64,000 nt of DNA from Leptospira perdikensis (GTDB lineage Bacteria; Spirochaetota; Leptospiria; Leptospirales; Leptospiraceae). A program made the translations under genes and the position numbers. A model generated the notes under the pieces. The model ran no database searches and had not been told where the DNA came from. It was given only the letters and a program-made list of their open reading frames with translations. Of this stretch, positions 9,749 to 17,646 are shown piece by piece. The stretch is taken from NCBI RefSeq assembly GCF_004769575.1, contig NZ_RQGA01000003.1, forward strand, positions 558,001 through 622,000, given 5' to 3'. Position 1 is the first letter of the stretch; each line of letters opens with the position of its first letter.

Positions 9749-10267
9749 TTAACCGCCGAGGAGTCTTTTTACCATAGTTTCAGAAATTGGTTTCATGGAA
9801 GCAGTTGATACAGTTCCAATTTTACCTTTGAATTCTTCGGGACTTAACATCATTCCAAGAGAAAAGATGTTTTCTCCTTCCACTTCTTTTTTTTTGAGTT
9901 CTGCAAGTAGGTTTGAGATATTCCCTTTGCTATTTTCTAAAATTTCAGGTTTGGTTATCTTACTATCGCCTAACTCTGGGAATAGTGGTTCACCTTCAAA
10001 AAGAAGTTCTTTGAGTTTGTCTTCTTCTTGTGTGGAATCTTCCAAAAGACCAATCCGAGATTGTTCCTTAGAAAGTTGTTTTTGCAGTTCCGTGAGCCGT
10101 GATTGGATATTGTGATATTGAACAGGAAGGCTGACAACGAAGTCGGATTTTTCATCTGACTTTTGTACGGTGGATCCTGTCTTTCCAGAAGTGACATCTT
10201 TAGTGTCTTTTTTGTCCTGGACTAATTTTTCTGCTGAGTTGAGGAGACGATTGAGACGAACATCCAT
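9749..10267 (-). CDS. Conserved hypothetical coiled-coil protein
   Basis: 172 residues, soluble and highly charged. A heptad-like stretch (about 50-80, VQYHNIQSRLTELQKQLSKE) predicts a short coiled coil. The tail SETMVKRLLGG is hydrophobic/basic. No enzyme motif is visible and I do not recognise the family. Its stop directly abuts the TTG start of the amino acid permease. A divergent gene (sppA) lies 173 nt away on the other side, so this is probably the first gene of its transcript. Confidence 0.7.
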   Translation of the reverse strand: MDVRLNRLLNSAEKLVQDKKDTKDVTSGKTGSTVQKSDEKSDFVVSLPVQYHNIQSRLTELQKQLSKEQSRIGLLEDSTQEEDKLKELLFEGEPLFPELGDSKITKPEILENSKGNISNLLAELKKKEVEGENIFSLGMMLSPEEFKGKIGTVSTASMKPISETMVKRLLGG

Positions 10268-10440
10268 GTCCTACCTTCCTTGGTAAAGGCCTTATGTCTC
10301 GGCGGTGCCTGGACATAAATCCTATGACTACCTGTCTAATTTTCGGTTAGCCTGTACAAGGAAAATAAACTTTTTCTAAAAAAAGTAAAGAATTATTAAA
10401 GTTGACTCGGGTTTTTGCAAGGTTTTGCTTGTGGGAGTTT

Positions 10441-11406
10441 ATGGAAAGAAACCAATTTCTTCTCTTTCTCTCCTTTTTGTTCTCCACAATTGCCACAATT
10501 CTTGGAATTGCCATCTTGGTATCTGGATCGAGCCTCGCCCGTTTTTCTAGTGGGACCGGAGGATCTCTCTTCCAGGCCAGTGAAATTGGAGCCGTCGTCA
10601 TACCCATCGTAGGTGAAATCCACTCCGGTGAGTCTACTTTTGATTCTACAGGAGCGGATACCGTTTTACGCCAATTACGCGAACTAGAAGAGGACGGAAA
10701 TGTCAAAGGGATCCTTCTTGAGATCAATTCTCCCGGTGGGACCGTAGCCGCATCTCAGGAAATTTTTAATGAACTCCTTCATTTACGTAAAACCAAGAAG
10801 ATTGTCGTGAGTATGAAAGATGTAGCTGCCTCCGGTGGTTATTATATTGCAGCAGCTTCCGACTATATCTTTGCACAAAACGGAACGATCACTGGTTCCA
10901 TTGGAGTTATTTCTTTTGCCCCCAACGTAAAAGGCCTTCTCGACCGTTATGGGGTGGGAGTTCGCACCTATAAAGCAGGAAAATACAAAGATATGTATTC
11001 GCCGTTTCGCGACTCCACCAATGAAGAAGATGATATGATCGCAAAACAGTTACAAGACACCTATCGCAAGTTTGTGGAAGATGTTGCTAAAGGGCGAAAC
11101 AAAACCGTTAAGTCCATTGAAGAGTTAGCCGAGGGTAAAATTTATTCTGGTGAAGATGCATTTCGTAACAAACTAGTGGATGACATTGGAGGGAGAAGGG
11201 AAGCTCACAAAAAACTTTCTGAACTTTGCCAATACGATGGGCTGATTCCGCTTTTTGAACAGGAGATTTCTCCTTTTGATCGATTTTTACAATCATTGGG
11301 TGTAACGTTTTTTGGAGACAATTCTCATGTGTCTAAAATTCGTTCCCTCATCCAATCACAGGTTCTTGTCATTTTACCGACGGCTCTTGGAAAACTGATG
11401 TTATGA
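10441..11406 (+). CDS. sppA: Signal peptide peptidase SppA (S49 family)
   Basis: 321 residues from the chosen ATG ([10 protein letters not shown]), giving a normal short N-terminal anchor helix; in-frame TTG codons further upstream are possible but less likely. Seen are [16 protein letters not shown], the catalytic-serine region [17 protein letters not shown], and TGSIGVI, all diagnostic of S49 peptidases with a Ser-Lys dyad. The length fits the single-domain 36-kDa type that works as an octamer, not the 67-kDa E. coli form. It degrades cleaved signal peptides at the inner membrane. The stop overlaps the next gene by 4 nt. Confidence 0.92.
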   Translation: MERNQFLLFLSFLFSTIATILGIAILVSGSSLARFSSGTGGSLFQASEIGAVVIPIVGEIHSGESTFDSTGADTVLRQLRELEEDGNVKGILLEINSPGGTVAASQEIFNELLHLRKTKKIVVSMKDVAASGGYYIAAASDYIFAQNGTITGSIGVISFAPNVKGLLDRYGVGVRTYKAGKYKDMYSPFRDSTNEEDDMIAKQLQDTYRKFVEDVAKGRNKTVKSIEELAEGKIYSGEDAFRNKLVDDIGGRREAHKKLSELCQYDGLIPLFEQEISPFDRFLQSLGVTFFGDNSHVSKIRSLIQSQVLVILPTALGKLML

Positions 11407-12011
11407 GAGATTTTTTCTTCGACTTAGTTGATGTATTAGAATTGGTATTTTTGGATCCACTTCGATATTCGGAAGAGATCCAAGAAATCCCATTTGCGGC
11501 AAGCCCAGCATCTAGTTGGTTGTTTTCGATACTTGCCGCCTTGTCTCTGTCAGTGGGAATGAGTATTCTTTCTGCACCTTATACTATTTCCACCATATCC
11601 TTTTTAGTTTTTGGTTTTATTGCCAATTTGTTTATGTTTCGATTTTTTCCTTTTTTTTATTCTTTAGTGGCTGATTACTATGTCCAAAAAAAAGGAAGAT
11701 CGCAAAAACTTTTGTTTTTACTGCTGTTTGCAAGACATTCTGTCGTTTTATTTTTGTTATTTGCTCCAGTGAGTATTGTTTTTCACGCATTGGGTCTTTC
11801 TGGTCTTGGATCTGGATTCTTTTTGCTTTTAACTTTTGTTTTGTTATATTGTTTGGCACTTTCTCGTGGGCTTAAATCTATTTATGAATTAAGAAGTCGT
11901 GATTCGTTGAGGTTTTCTTTTTACGCTCTTGGACTAACGATTTTATTTCCTTTTCTTATGAATTTATATACAGCAACTAGTATATTCCAATCGATTTCAG
12001 GCGGTTTTTAG
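11403..12011 (+). CDS. Yip1-like multi-pass membrane protein, function unknown
   Basis: 202 residues with about five hydrophobic helices and a short N-terminal amphipathic segment ([18 protein letters not shown]). That layout resembles Yip1-domain bacterial membrane proteins, but the match is by eye. It overlaps sppA by 4 nt, and surE starts on the very next base after its stop, so the three are one translational run. A similar small Yip1-like membrane protein occurs at about 57.8-58.4 kb before mpl. Confidence 0.7.
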   Translation: MRDFFFDLVDVLELVFLDPLRYSEEIQEIPFAASPASSWLFSILAALSLSVGMSILSAPYTISTISFLVFGFIANLFMFRFFPFFYSLVADYYVQKKGRSQKLLFLLLFARHSVVLFLLFAPVSIVFHALGLSGLGSGFFLLLTFVLLYCLALSRGLKSIYELRSRDSLRFSFYALGLTILFPFLMNLYTATSIFQSISGGF

Positions 12012-12752
12012 TTGAATTTACTCATTACAAATGACGACGGAATTTCTTCCGCCGGAATTAAAGCATTAGAACGTGTCCTTGGAAAATCTTATAACACCTA
12101 TCTCATCGCTCCTTTAAAAGAACGTTCTGTCACTTCCATGGCACTCACTGTATTCCAAGGGATGCGCGTGGAAAGAATCAATGATAATCACTACATTGCT
12201 GATGGATTTCCTGCGGATTGTGTGAACATCGGTTTGTATGCTGAGATTTTTCCTAAAATTGACTTTGTGATCTCTGGTATCAACCGGGGAGTGAATATGG
12301 GTTATGATGTCCATTATTCTGGAACTGTGGGCGCTGCTAAACATGGAGCTCTCCATGGAATTCCATCACTTGCTGTCAGTTCTGGCCGTATTGACCCAGA
12401 AGATGGATACGAAAAAGAAGCAGAGTTGGTTTTATCTTTCCTCTCAAAATACAAATCACAAATCCAATCGGGTGAAGTTTGGAATCTCAATTTTCCTCCA
12501 GAGATTTCTGGGTCTGGTACATTAAACGAAATCGTATTTACGAGACTTGGCCGTCGTCGTTATTCAGAAAAGTATGAGAAAAAACAGATCATCGAAGGTG
12601 TGAGCGAATTTCAATTAAATGGAAGTTTACTTGGGCATGATGAAGAAACTGGAACAGACTTTGAAGCCTATTACCAAGGAAAACTTCCGGTTACACCCAT
12701 TCAACTGGATCTAACAGAGATAAGACGGCTTTCGGAATTACAATCTAAGTAG
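12012..12752 (+). CDS. surE: 5'/3'-nucleotidase SurE
   Basis: 246 residues, standard for SurE. It begins LLITNDDGISSAGI, with the metal-binding NDDG, followed by APLKERSVTSMALT, SGINRGVNMGYDVHYSGTVGAA and GIPSLAVS, the full set of family motifs. The enzyme removes phosphate from nucleoside monophosphates in the cytoplasm. The start codon is TTG placed directly after the stop of the upstream gene; no ATG alternative would keep the NDDG motif. The TPR-protein gene follows after 5 nt. Confidence 0.95.
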   Translation: MNLLITNDDGISSAGIKALERVLGKSYNTYLIAPLKERSVTSMALTVFQGMRVERINDNHYIADGFPADCVNIGLYAEIFPKIDFVISGINRGVNMGYDVHYSGTVGAAKHGALHGIPSLAVSSGRIDPEDGYEKEAELVLSFLSKYKSQIQSGEVWNLNFPPEISGSGTLNEIVFTRLGRRRYSEKYEKKQIIEGVSEFQLNGSLLGHDEETGTDFEAYYQGKLPVTPIQLDLTEIRRLSELQSK

Positions 12753-12757
12753 AAACA

Positions 12758-13429
12758 ATGGCAGAAGAGACAGACTACCTCGGTTACATGAATAAAGGCA
12801 ATTATGCCATGGCACTCAATCTTTTGGATCAGGCCTTACTTCAAAATCCAGAAGATCCCGTTCTTTTGTACAATTTTGCTTTGTGTTGTTTTCAGACCAA
12901 AAACTTCAAAAAATCCATTCAGGTTTTGGATCGTATCCTCAGCGAATACCCGGGATTCATTGAACTCGATAATGTTTACCGTTTGAAAGTATTTGCTCTT
13001 GTGGAACTAAAGGATTGGGAAACAGCGGAGTCCATTATCAAAGAACGTTTGCAGGTCGCCGTGGATGATCCGAAACTGCTCTCTTTTTTGGCTCATGTTT
13101 ATGAATACACTCATCGGCTGGAAGAAGCAATCGATATCCATAGAAGGATTCTAAGGCACACACCTGATTACAAAAATAGTTTGAACTCGCTTGGTTATCT
13201 TCTGGCTCTAAAGAAAAAAACGAATACAGAAGAACGTTCCGAAGCCATCAGGTCTCTGAAAAAAGCACTGGAACTGGACCCAAACAATCCCGCCTACTTG
13301 GATTCTTTTGGATACTTTCTACAAACCATAGGCAAACCGGAAGAAGCATGGAAGGCCTACCGTAAGGCCCTACAAAAGAATCCAAACCATCCTGTTCTCT
13401 TAGAAAGACTCAAGAACCTAAAGAAATAA
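12758..13429 (+). CDS. Tetratricopeptide repeat protein
   Basis: 223 residues, no signal peptide. At least four TPR-like units are visible, for example EDPVLLYNFALCCFQTKNFK, EAIDIHRRILRHTPDYKNSL and the C-terminal LELDPNNPAYLDSFGYFL followed by EEAWKAYRKALQKNPNHP. Probably a cytoplasmic scaffold. Last gene of the sppA-surE run; its stop is 59 nt before the tRNA-Pro gene. No partner can be named. Confidence 0.85.
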   Translation: MAEETDYLGYMNKGNYAMALNLLDQALLQNPEDPVLLYNFALCCFQTKNFKKSIQVLDRILSEYPGFIELDNVYRLKVFALVELKDWETAESIIKERLQVAVDDPKLLSFLAHVYEYTHRLEEAIDIHRRILRHTPDYKNSLNSLGYLLALKKKTNTEERSEAIRSLKKALELDPNNPAYLDSFGYFLQTIGKPEEAWKAYRKALQKNPNHPVLLERLKNLKK

Positions 13430-13488
13430 ATCTCCCTTTTGTTGACACAGTCCTTCTTCCAAAAACACTGGTGATTCAAGGACTTTCT

Positions 13489-13560
13489 CGGGATGTAGCG
13501 CAGTGGTAGCGCATCTGTTTTGGGTACAGAGGGTCGCAGGTTCAAATCCTGTCATCCCGA
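13489..13560 (+). tRNA. tRNA-Pro(UGG)
   Basis: 72-nt cloverleaf: acceptor CGGGATG pairs with CATCCCG (discriminator A), D-arm GCGC/GCGC, anticodon stem TCTGT/ACAGA with loop TTTGGGT (anticodon TGG), T-arm GCAGG/CCTGT with TTCAAAT loop. CCA is not encoded. A TTGACA hexamer about 40 nt upstream may be the -35 of a tRNA-cluster promoter, but the -10 is poor. Confidence 0.95.
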
Positions 13561-13577
13561 ATCAGTTGGTTCTATCT

Positions 13578-13651
13578 GACCCGGTAGCTCAGCTGGATAG
13601 AGCAACTGCCTTCTAAGCAGTTGGTCGGGGGTTCGAATCCCTCTCGGGTCG
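13578..13651 (+). tRNA. tRNA-Arg(UCU)
   Basis: 74-nt cloverleaf: acceptor GACCCGG / TCGGGTC with a terminal G-T pair and discriminator G, D-arm GCTC/GAGC, anticodon stem ACTGC/GCAGT with loop CTTCTAA (anticodon TCT), T-arm GGGGG/CCCTC with TTCGAAT loop. CCA not encoded. It lies 17 nt after tRNA-Pro, so the two are probably one precursor. Confidence 0.95.
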
Positions 13652-13668
13652 AAGATTGTTCTCGAAAT

Positions 13669-13741
13669 GGTGGATGTAGTTCAGCGGTAGAGCCCTGGTT
13701 TGTGGTACCAGTCGTCGCGGGTTCGAATCCCGTCATCCACC
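13669..13741 (+). tRNA. tRNA-His(GUG)
   Basis: 73 nt including the genome-encoded G-1 opposite C73, a tRNA-His hallmark. Acceptor GTGGATG / CATCCAC, anticodon stem CTGGT/ACCAG with loop TTGTGGT (anticodon GTG), T-arm GCGGG/CCCGT with TTCGAAT loop. CCA not fully encoded. Its 3' end plus a few bases is repeated 238 bp downstream (see the repeat entry). Confidence 0.95.
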
Positions 13742-13799
13742 CACTTAAATCGCCCTCGGCGATTCAAATTCCAAACAAACTTATATTAGAAACCAAATG

Positions 13800-13840
13800 A
13801 TTGGGATTCGAACGATTTTGCGATAGAGTTCGAGTAGGAT
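13800..13840 (+). repeat. Intergenic repeat, copy 1 (TTCGAACGATTTT-type)
   Basis: The first 20 bases, ATTGGGATTCGAACGATTTT, recur with one mismatch at 14179-14198. The following ~20 bases (ATAGAG...CGAGTAGGAT) are only loosely similar. The ATTCGAAC core resembles a reverse-complemented tRNA T-loop. No gene spans it. Confidence 0.6.
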
Positions 13841-13867
13841 AAACATGCAAGACACCTTGCATGTTTT
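13841..13867 (+). terminator. Candidate terminator hairpin of the tRNA cluster
   Basis: A perfect 11-bp stem (AAACATGCAAG / CTTGCATGTTT) with a 4-nt loop ACAC, followed by only one further T and then CC. It lies 100 nt after tRNA-His inside the segment bounded by the 19-bp repeats. The weak T-tract makes it a modest terminator; it could equally be a structural part of the inserted segment. Confidence 0.5.
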
Positions 13868-14009
13868 CCGTTAAGCGAGAACGACCGAGCACAGGAAGTG
13901 CGAGGGCTCGCAAAAGACGGCCTGGAGCGAGTTCGACCTGGATGGGAGAACCGTGTAAGGCGAAATCCCGTCATCCACCCACGTAAATTTCCCCCTTCAG
14001 CGAAAATAT

Positions 14010-14119
14010 TTTCTAAGAAATGGCACGGGCGCCTTGCGTTCGCCTGGCCCTCCATGGCCAGAGCTCCCGCTCGCATCCATCCGTGGATGCTGTGCGGCGC
14101 CCGTGCCATTTCTCAGAAA
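14010..14119. repeat. Large palindromic element with two nested hairpins (three-way-junction fold)
   Basis: Outer arms 14010-14033 and 14096-14119 are complementary at 23 of 24 positions (core AGAAATGGCACGGGCGCC). Inside are two further perfect hairpins: CTGGCC/GGCCAG at 14044-14061 and GCATCCA/TGGATGC at 14073-14090. Either strand would fold into a Y-shaped structure. It is much more GC-rich than its surroundings. No open frame in it looks like a protein. Likely a structured RNA or a palindromic mobile repeat; identity unknown. Confidence 0.75.
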
Positions 14120-14348
14120 GAACTAGATTTCATTGGGGAAATGGGTACAAGTAAAAAGTTTACTTAAGACTAAAGCGTATTGGAATTCGAACGATTTTTT
14201 AGTGATCTATAGAGATTTAGACGAGGAATAGAATCTTTCGGTAAACGAGAGAGTGAAACCTAATAAACAATACTAATTCGTTTTTCACAATGCGAAAACA
14301 ATGATGTATTAGTAAAAAATAAAAATCGATTAATATTATATACCTTTT
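14120..14348. other. AT-rich gene-free stretch with repeat copy 2
   Basis: No gene is visible here. It holds the second copy of the ATTCGAACGATTTT repeat (from 14179), a small AAGTAAA/TTTACTT hairpin near 14150, and a TACTAAT/ATTAGTA outer inverted repeat at about 14270-14313 that may act in termination of the minus-strand DJ-1 gene. Otherwise it is low-complexity A/T sequence. Confidence 0.55.
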
Positions 14349-14936
14349 TCAATCCGGACTCCAATCGTATTCCATACGTTTTGCGGTTTGCGTTGCTACT
14401 TCCAAACCAAACAGTTTCTTAAGAAGATAAAAACTCAAATGGATACCGGAGGAAATTCCTCCCGATGTTAGAATTTTTCCATTATCCGTATATCTAACAT
14501 TTTCTTTTACATTTAACAGTGGGTAGTTGTTTTTAAGAGTTTCAATATCCATCCAATGAGTGGTGACTTCTAAGTGATCTAAAAACCCAATTTCTGCTAA
14601 TAGAAAAGCACCTGTACAGATGGAGGCTAAATGCTTAACTTTTAAGTAATTCGCTTTGATCCAACTAAGAGTTGTTTGATTTTTTATCTCTAACTCTTCG
14701 GCACCGTAACCTCCAGGAACGATCAGAACGTCCATAGTGGGACAATTTGTGTAGTTAAAGTTAGGTAAAACCATCAAACCATTTCTTGCTTTAACAGGAG
14801 AAAGGTTCTCTGCAATTAGAAATACCTGGCATAGTTTTTTACGATCGTTAGATTCTGCGATTGAAAAAACTTCAAAAGGTCCAGCAAAGTCCATCACTTC
14901 TACTTCTGGAAATACGAGGATACCTACTTGTAACAT
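14349..14936 (-). CDS. DJ-1/PfpI-family protein (class I glutamine amidotransferase-like)
   Basis: 195 residues, single domain. VGILVFPEVEVMDFAGPFEVF at the N terminus and the nucleophile-elbow region ASICTGAFLLAEIG (Cys107) are typical of the ThiJ/PfpI group, the type also found fused to AraC domains (GlxA-like) and in isonitrile hydratases. TTHW follows, as in that subgroup. No AraC DNA-binding domain is present. Possible roles are glyoxalase/deglycase or isonitrile hydratase activity; sequence alone does not decide. It is a stand-alone gene next to the non-coding repeat region and divergent from the DUF805 gene. Confidence 0.88.
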   Translation of the reverse strand: MLQVGILVFPEVEVMDFAGPFEVFSIAESNDRKKLCQVFLIAENLSPVKARNGLMVLPNFNYTNCPTMDVLIVPGGYGAEELEIKNQTTLSWIKANYLKVKHLASICTGAFLLAEIGFLDHLEVTTHWMDIETLKNNYPLLNVKENVRYTDNGKILTSGGISSGIHLSFYLLKKLFGLEVATQTAKRMEYDWSPD

Positions 14937-15041
14937 TACCTCAATTCTCCTTTTTTTACTTTACAATATAAATAATTAATTTCTAATTTGCCTCGTTTGT
15001 AACGAAACAAATTTACGAATAAACTGGAAGGTAAAAACGAT

Positions 15042-15338
15042 ATGTCATTCCAAGATGCGATCAAAGTATGTTTACAAAAGTACGCTGATTTTAGCGGTAA
15101 TGCGAAACGACCAGAGTTCTGGTGGTGGGTTGTTGCCTGTATCATCATTAGTGCTGCAATTAGTGTAGTTCTTCCTTTTTTAGCAGGAGTTTTTTCATTA
15201 GCTGTGCTTTTGCCAAGTTTGAGTGTGGGAGCACGTCGATTGCACGATACAGGAAAAAGTGGATGGTGGCAATTGATTGGTCTGACGGGAATTGGAATCC
15301 TTGTGCTTATTTTTTTCTGGGCACAAAAAGGAAAATAA
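15042..15338 (+). CDS. DUF805 family small membrane protein
   Basis: 98 residues. Seen: a short N-terminal cytoplasmic stretch with YADFSGNAKRPEFWWW, two hydrophobic helices, then the signature GARRLHDTGKSGWWQL and a last helix. These are the hallmarks of DUF805 (YhaH-like) inner-membrane proteins, whose function is unknown. GGAAGG lies upstream of the ATG. It is followed by a GC-rich structured element rather than another gene. Genes of this family are often found singly in variable regions. Confidence 0.9.
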   Translation: MSFQDAIKVCLQKYADFSGNAKRPEFWWWVVACIIISAAISVVLPFLAGVFSLAVLLPSLSVGARRLHDTGKSGWWQLIGLTGIGILVLIFFWAQKGK

Positions 15339-15370
15339 ACAAGTCCAAGATTTCCATTCTGTATTCTTTA

Positions 15371-15463
15371 GGCGTTAGGGAGACGAAGGGCTTGGTCACC
15401 TGCCATCGTTAGATGGCTGGTGACGGGAGCGTAAGCGCACCCCGGAGTGGCCCGACCCTTTTT
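15371..15463 (+). repeat. Structured GC-rich intergenic element, copy A
   Basis: Contains a 12-bp hairpin with one T-T mismatch (GTCACC-T-GCCATC, loop GTTA, GATGGC-T-GGTGAC; 15395-15424), then a smaller hairpin GGG-A-GCG / CGC-A-CCC. It ends CGGAGTGGCCCGACCC plus five T. A copy on the opposite strand at 18147-18214 ends with almost the same 20-mer. Convergent genes flank it, so it may also terminate the DUF805 transcript. Confidence 0.7.
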
Positions 15464-15508
15464 CTTTCAAATTGAAAAAAATAAATAAGATTGGGAACGC
15501 ACTTATTT

Positions 15509-16402
15509 CTATTTTTCTTTTTCCAAAATGGTAAGATAAATTTCGCGTAGTTGTTTGGAAACTTTGCCATTTTTGTTTGCAAAGGTAAACATAGTGGAGT
15601 TAGACGGGGTAGAAATCATTCTGGTGATTTCTGTGGAGGCAGGCCAACCATTACAACCTTCATGTGACCATTCATAAATGATTTCTTTCGGTGATTCCGT
15701 GATGGTATTAAAAACTAAGGAGGGGCAGTTTTCGGAAAGTCCGTCTTTGACAGCGTTGATAAACGATTCTCGATTGGATGTGCCAATGGTTTTTAAAATG
15801 TTCAATCGATAGATTTCCGTCCAAGTTTCTATTTTTGTCCCTTCCGGTATCATTTCGATTAATATCTGTTCGTCGTTTTCACCAGAATTGCCTACATACC
15901 AACGCCTTCCATCTAAGTTACGGAGAAAAGGAACTTTAACGATATCCTTTTTGATGTTTAGGTTTTTTTCCATAAAGAGCCGTAAGGTTTCTTTACTTTT
16001 TTCTGAAAAATTGATAGGGACATTCAGAACTTTTTTTTCACCTTTTTTGTTTGTGATTTCGAATGTAAAAAAGAGGCTTGTGTTCCCAAATTCATAAATC
16101 CATTGATAATCTTTTTCACTTAGAGGTTGGCTTGATAATGAAAGAGTTCCTTGGTTTATCTTGGAGGTTTCTGAAATTTGTTTTGTTTTTTGTGATCCTT
16201 TGACTTCATAACCTTGGATACTTTCTAAATGATCCACTTTTACATCTGCGATAAAATTCCATCGGATGGAAGATTCATCTAATACAGGACCTAAACTTTT
16301 GGATTGGATCCACTCGTTATCTAACTCGGGTTTGAGTTGGGCAAAAACACTGTTAGTGGATAAAACTAGGATGAATAGAGATAGAAATATACGTTGTTTC
16401 AT
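15509..16402 (-). CDS. Exported hypothetical protein
   Basis: 297 residues with a clear N-terminal signal peptide (KQRIFLSLFILVLSTNSVFA, cleavage after FAQ likely) and no further membrane helix, so periplasmic or secreted. The rest is mixed alpha/beta with two cysteines in the C-terminal third (SENCPSLV, EGCNGWP) that could form a disulfide. I do not recognise a family. It is downstream of the tyrosine recombinase gene in the same orientation (71-nt gap) within the repeat-rich region. Confidence 0.72.
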   Translation of the reverse strand: MKQRIFLSLFILVLSTNSVFAQLKPELDNEWIQSKSLGPVLDESSIRWNFIADVKVDHLESIQGYEVKGSQKTKQISETSKINQGTLSLSSQPLSEKDYQWIYEFGNTSLFFTFEITNKKGEKKVLNVPINFSEKSKETLRLFMEKNLNIKKDIVKVPFLRNLDGRRWYVGNSGENDEQILIEMIPEGTKIETWTEIYRLNILKTIGTSNRESFINAVKDGLSENCPSLVFNTITESPKEIIYEWSHEGCNGWPASTEITRMISTPSNSTMFTFANKNGKVSKQLREIYLTILEKEK

Positions 16403-16473
16403 TGTTATGTTTTAATTGAATCTAACTAAGATCAGAATGGAACGAAATATAATGAGTGTTTGGATTACGTCAA

Positions 16474-17565
16474 CTACTTGTTTTGGGAAATACGATCTAG
16501 CGGACTTGCGATGTTTTCTAATCGGCTACGTGCTACCTTTGTATAAATTTGAGTGGTCCGGACACTGGAATGTCCGAGTAATGTTTGGATCATCCGTAAA
16601 TCGGTTCCCAACTCTAACAAATGAGTAGCGAAGGCATGTCGCAAACTATGAAAGCTGACTTTCTTTTGGATTTTTGCTTTTTTTGCTGCACTGGAGAATA
16701 TATTTTCTGCCGTGCGGATGTGTAGGGGACGATTTTTGACACCTGGAAATAACCAAGGATTCACTCGGACTTCGTTATCACTTTGTCGGAGAAGTAAATT
16801 GTATTCTCTTACTTTCAAATATTCTTTTAGTTCTTCAAGAAGTGTTTTGGCAAGTACAGTGTATCTATCTTTTTTTCCTTTGCCTTGTTGGACTCGGATC
16901 ATATTTCTTTTTAAATCGATATCTGAAATTTTTAAGTGAATCACTTCACTGACACGAAGACCAGAAGAGTAACTGATAAGAAGTAACATTTTATGTTTTC
17001 TGTTGGGAAGGGCATTGAAGATGGCTCTTATTTCTTCAGCCGATAAAACCTCTGGAAGCCTTGATCCCATCTTCATCCTTGGAAATTTTAAATGAGTGAA
17101 TTGTTTTCGTACTTCGCGGAAATAAAAAACAAAAGCTTGTCTTGAGGATTGAATACTTGCGGCTTTTGCGCCGCGATGTACAGTTAGGTGGTCAAGATAA
17201 TTTTCTAAATCATTCATTCGAATGTTTACCGGAAGTTTTTCGGTAAAGGTCAGCAATTGAATCAAGTGAGAATAATATGTTTTGACTGTCCAAAAGGAGA
17301 AGTTTCGATCCCTTGTTGCTTTGAAAAAATCTTCCAAAATCCCACATTGTTTCGGGATTTCTTTGGGAAGAATTCGAATGTCATGTGTTTCAAATTCGTT
17401 TAATATTTGTTTTATGATCATTGGTTCGTTTGGATAAGACCAAGAACGATCCAGTGCATCGTAATAACCTTTCGGTATGGATTTCGCAATCAAAAAGAGC
17501 TGTTTCGAATAACCAAATTGTAAATGGAAACGGTTGTTTTTGTTGGAATAACGTAATTTGAGCAC
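16474..17565 (-). CDS. Tyrosine recombinase/integrase with extra N-terminal HARP-like segment
   Basis: 363 residues. All catalytic residues are present: Arg204 (SGLRVSEV), Lys at 229-232 (GKGKKDR), His306-x-x-Arg309 (HSLRHAFATHLLELG), His332 (LLGHSSVRTTQIY) and nucleophile Tyr341. A SAM-like core-binding domain spans about 75-155. Residues 1-65 form an added segment (FGYSKQLFLIAKSIPKGYYD...SWSYP) resembling the N-terminal piece of many spirochaete/Bacteroidetes Xer-like integrases. The insertion seen in integron IntI between the catalytic boxes is absent. Start is GTG. An inverted repeat lies directly upstream. No phage or transposon genes accompany it. Confidence 0.9.
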   Translation of the reverse strand: MLKLRYSNKNNRFHLQFGYSKQLFLIAKSIPKGYYDALDRSWSYPNEPMIIKQILNEFETHDIRILPKEIPKQCGILEDFFKATRDRNFSFWTVKTYYSHLIQLLTFTEKLPVNIRMNDLENYLDHLTVHRGAKAASIQSSRQAFVFYFREVRKQFTHLKFPRMKMGSRLPEVLSAEEIRAIFNALPNRKHKMLLLISYSSGLRVSEVIHLKISDIDLKRNMIRVQQGKGKKDRYTVLAKTLLEELKEYLKVREYNLLLRQSDNEVRVNPWLFPGVKNRPLHIRTAENIFSSAAKKAKIQKKVSFHSLRHAFATHLLELGTDLRMIQTLLGHSSVRTTQIYTKVARSRLENIASPLDRISQNK

Positions 17566-17568
17566 ACG

Positions 17569-17603
17569 ACACCTAACCTTAGATTGGTAAGTTGATTAGG
17601 TGT
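17569..17603. promoter_or_regulatory. Inverted repeat at the recombinase start: operator or recombination site
   Basis: ACACCTAA (17569-17576) and TTAGGTGT (17596-17603) are a perfect 8-bp inverted repeat; a nested CTTA/TAAG pair lies inside around GATTGG. The repeat begins 4 nt before the GTG start codon and covers the ribosome-binding region. Two inverted half-sites around a short centre is the layout of a Xer-type core site; autoregulation is equally possible. Confidence 0.5.
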
Positions 17604-17646
17604 GGTTTTTGTTATTTGGTTCCTCAATTTTAGGAGTGAGGTTTTT

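Larger units (their letters stand above)
13726..13982 (+). repeat. Direct repeat of the tRNA-His 3' end flanking a 219-bp insert
   Basis: The 19-mer AATCCCGTCATCCACCCAC occurs at 13726-13744 (T-arm and acceptor of tRNA-His) and exactly again at 13964-13982. TAAAT follows one base later in both copies. A tRNA 3'-end duplication is what site-specific integration at a tRNA leaves behind (attL/attR-like). Alternatively the second copy is a decayed tRNA: a TGGATG at about 13939 could pair with its CATCCA. The DNA between the copies has no gene but carries a hairpin and GC-rich sequence. Confidence 0.7.

Noticed and set aside
13786..14167. Two open frames through the palindromic repeat region (89 and 107 codons)
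   Set aside because: They are a by-product of the GC-rich palindromes; Arg/Pro/Ala-rich products without domain pattern or ribosome-binding sites.
14936..15148. Minus-strand frame of 70 codons upstream of the DJ-1 gene
   Set aside because: It overlaps the convincing DUF805 gene on the other strand and the product has no domain-like composition.
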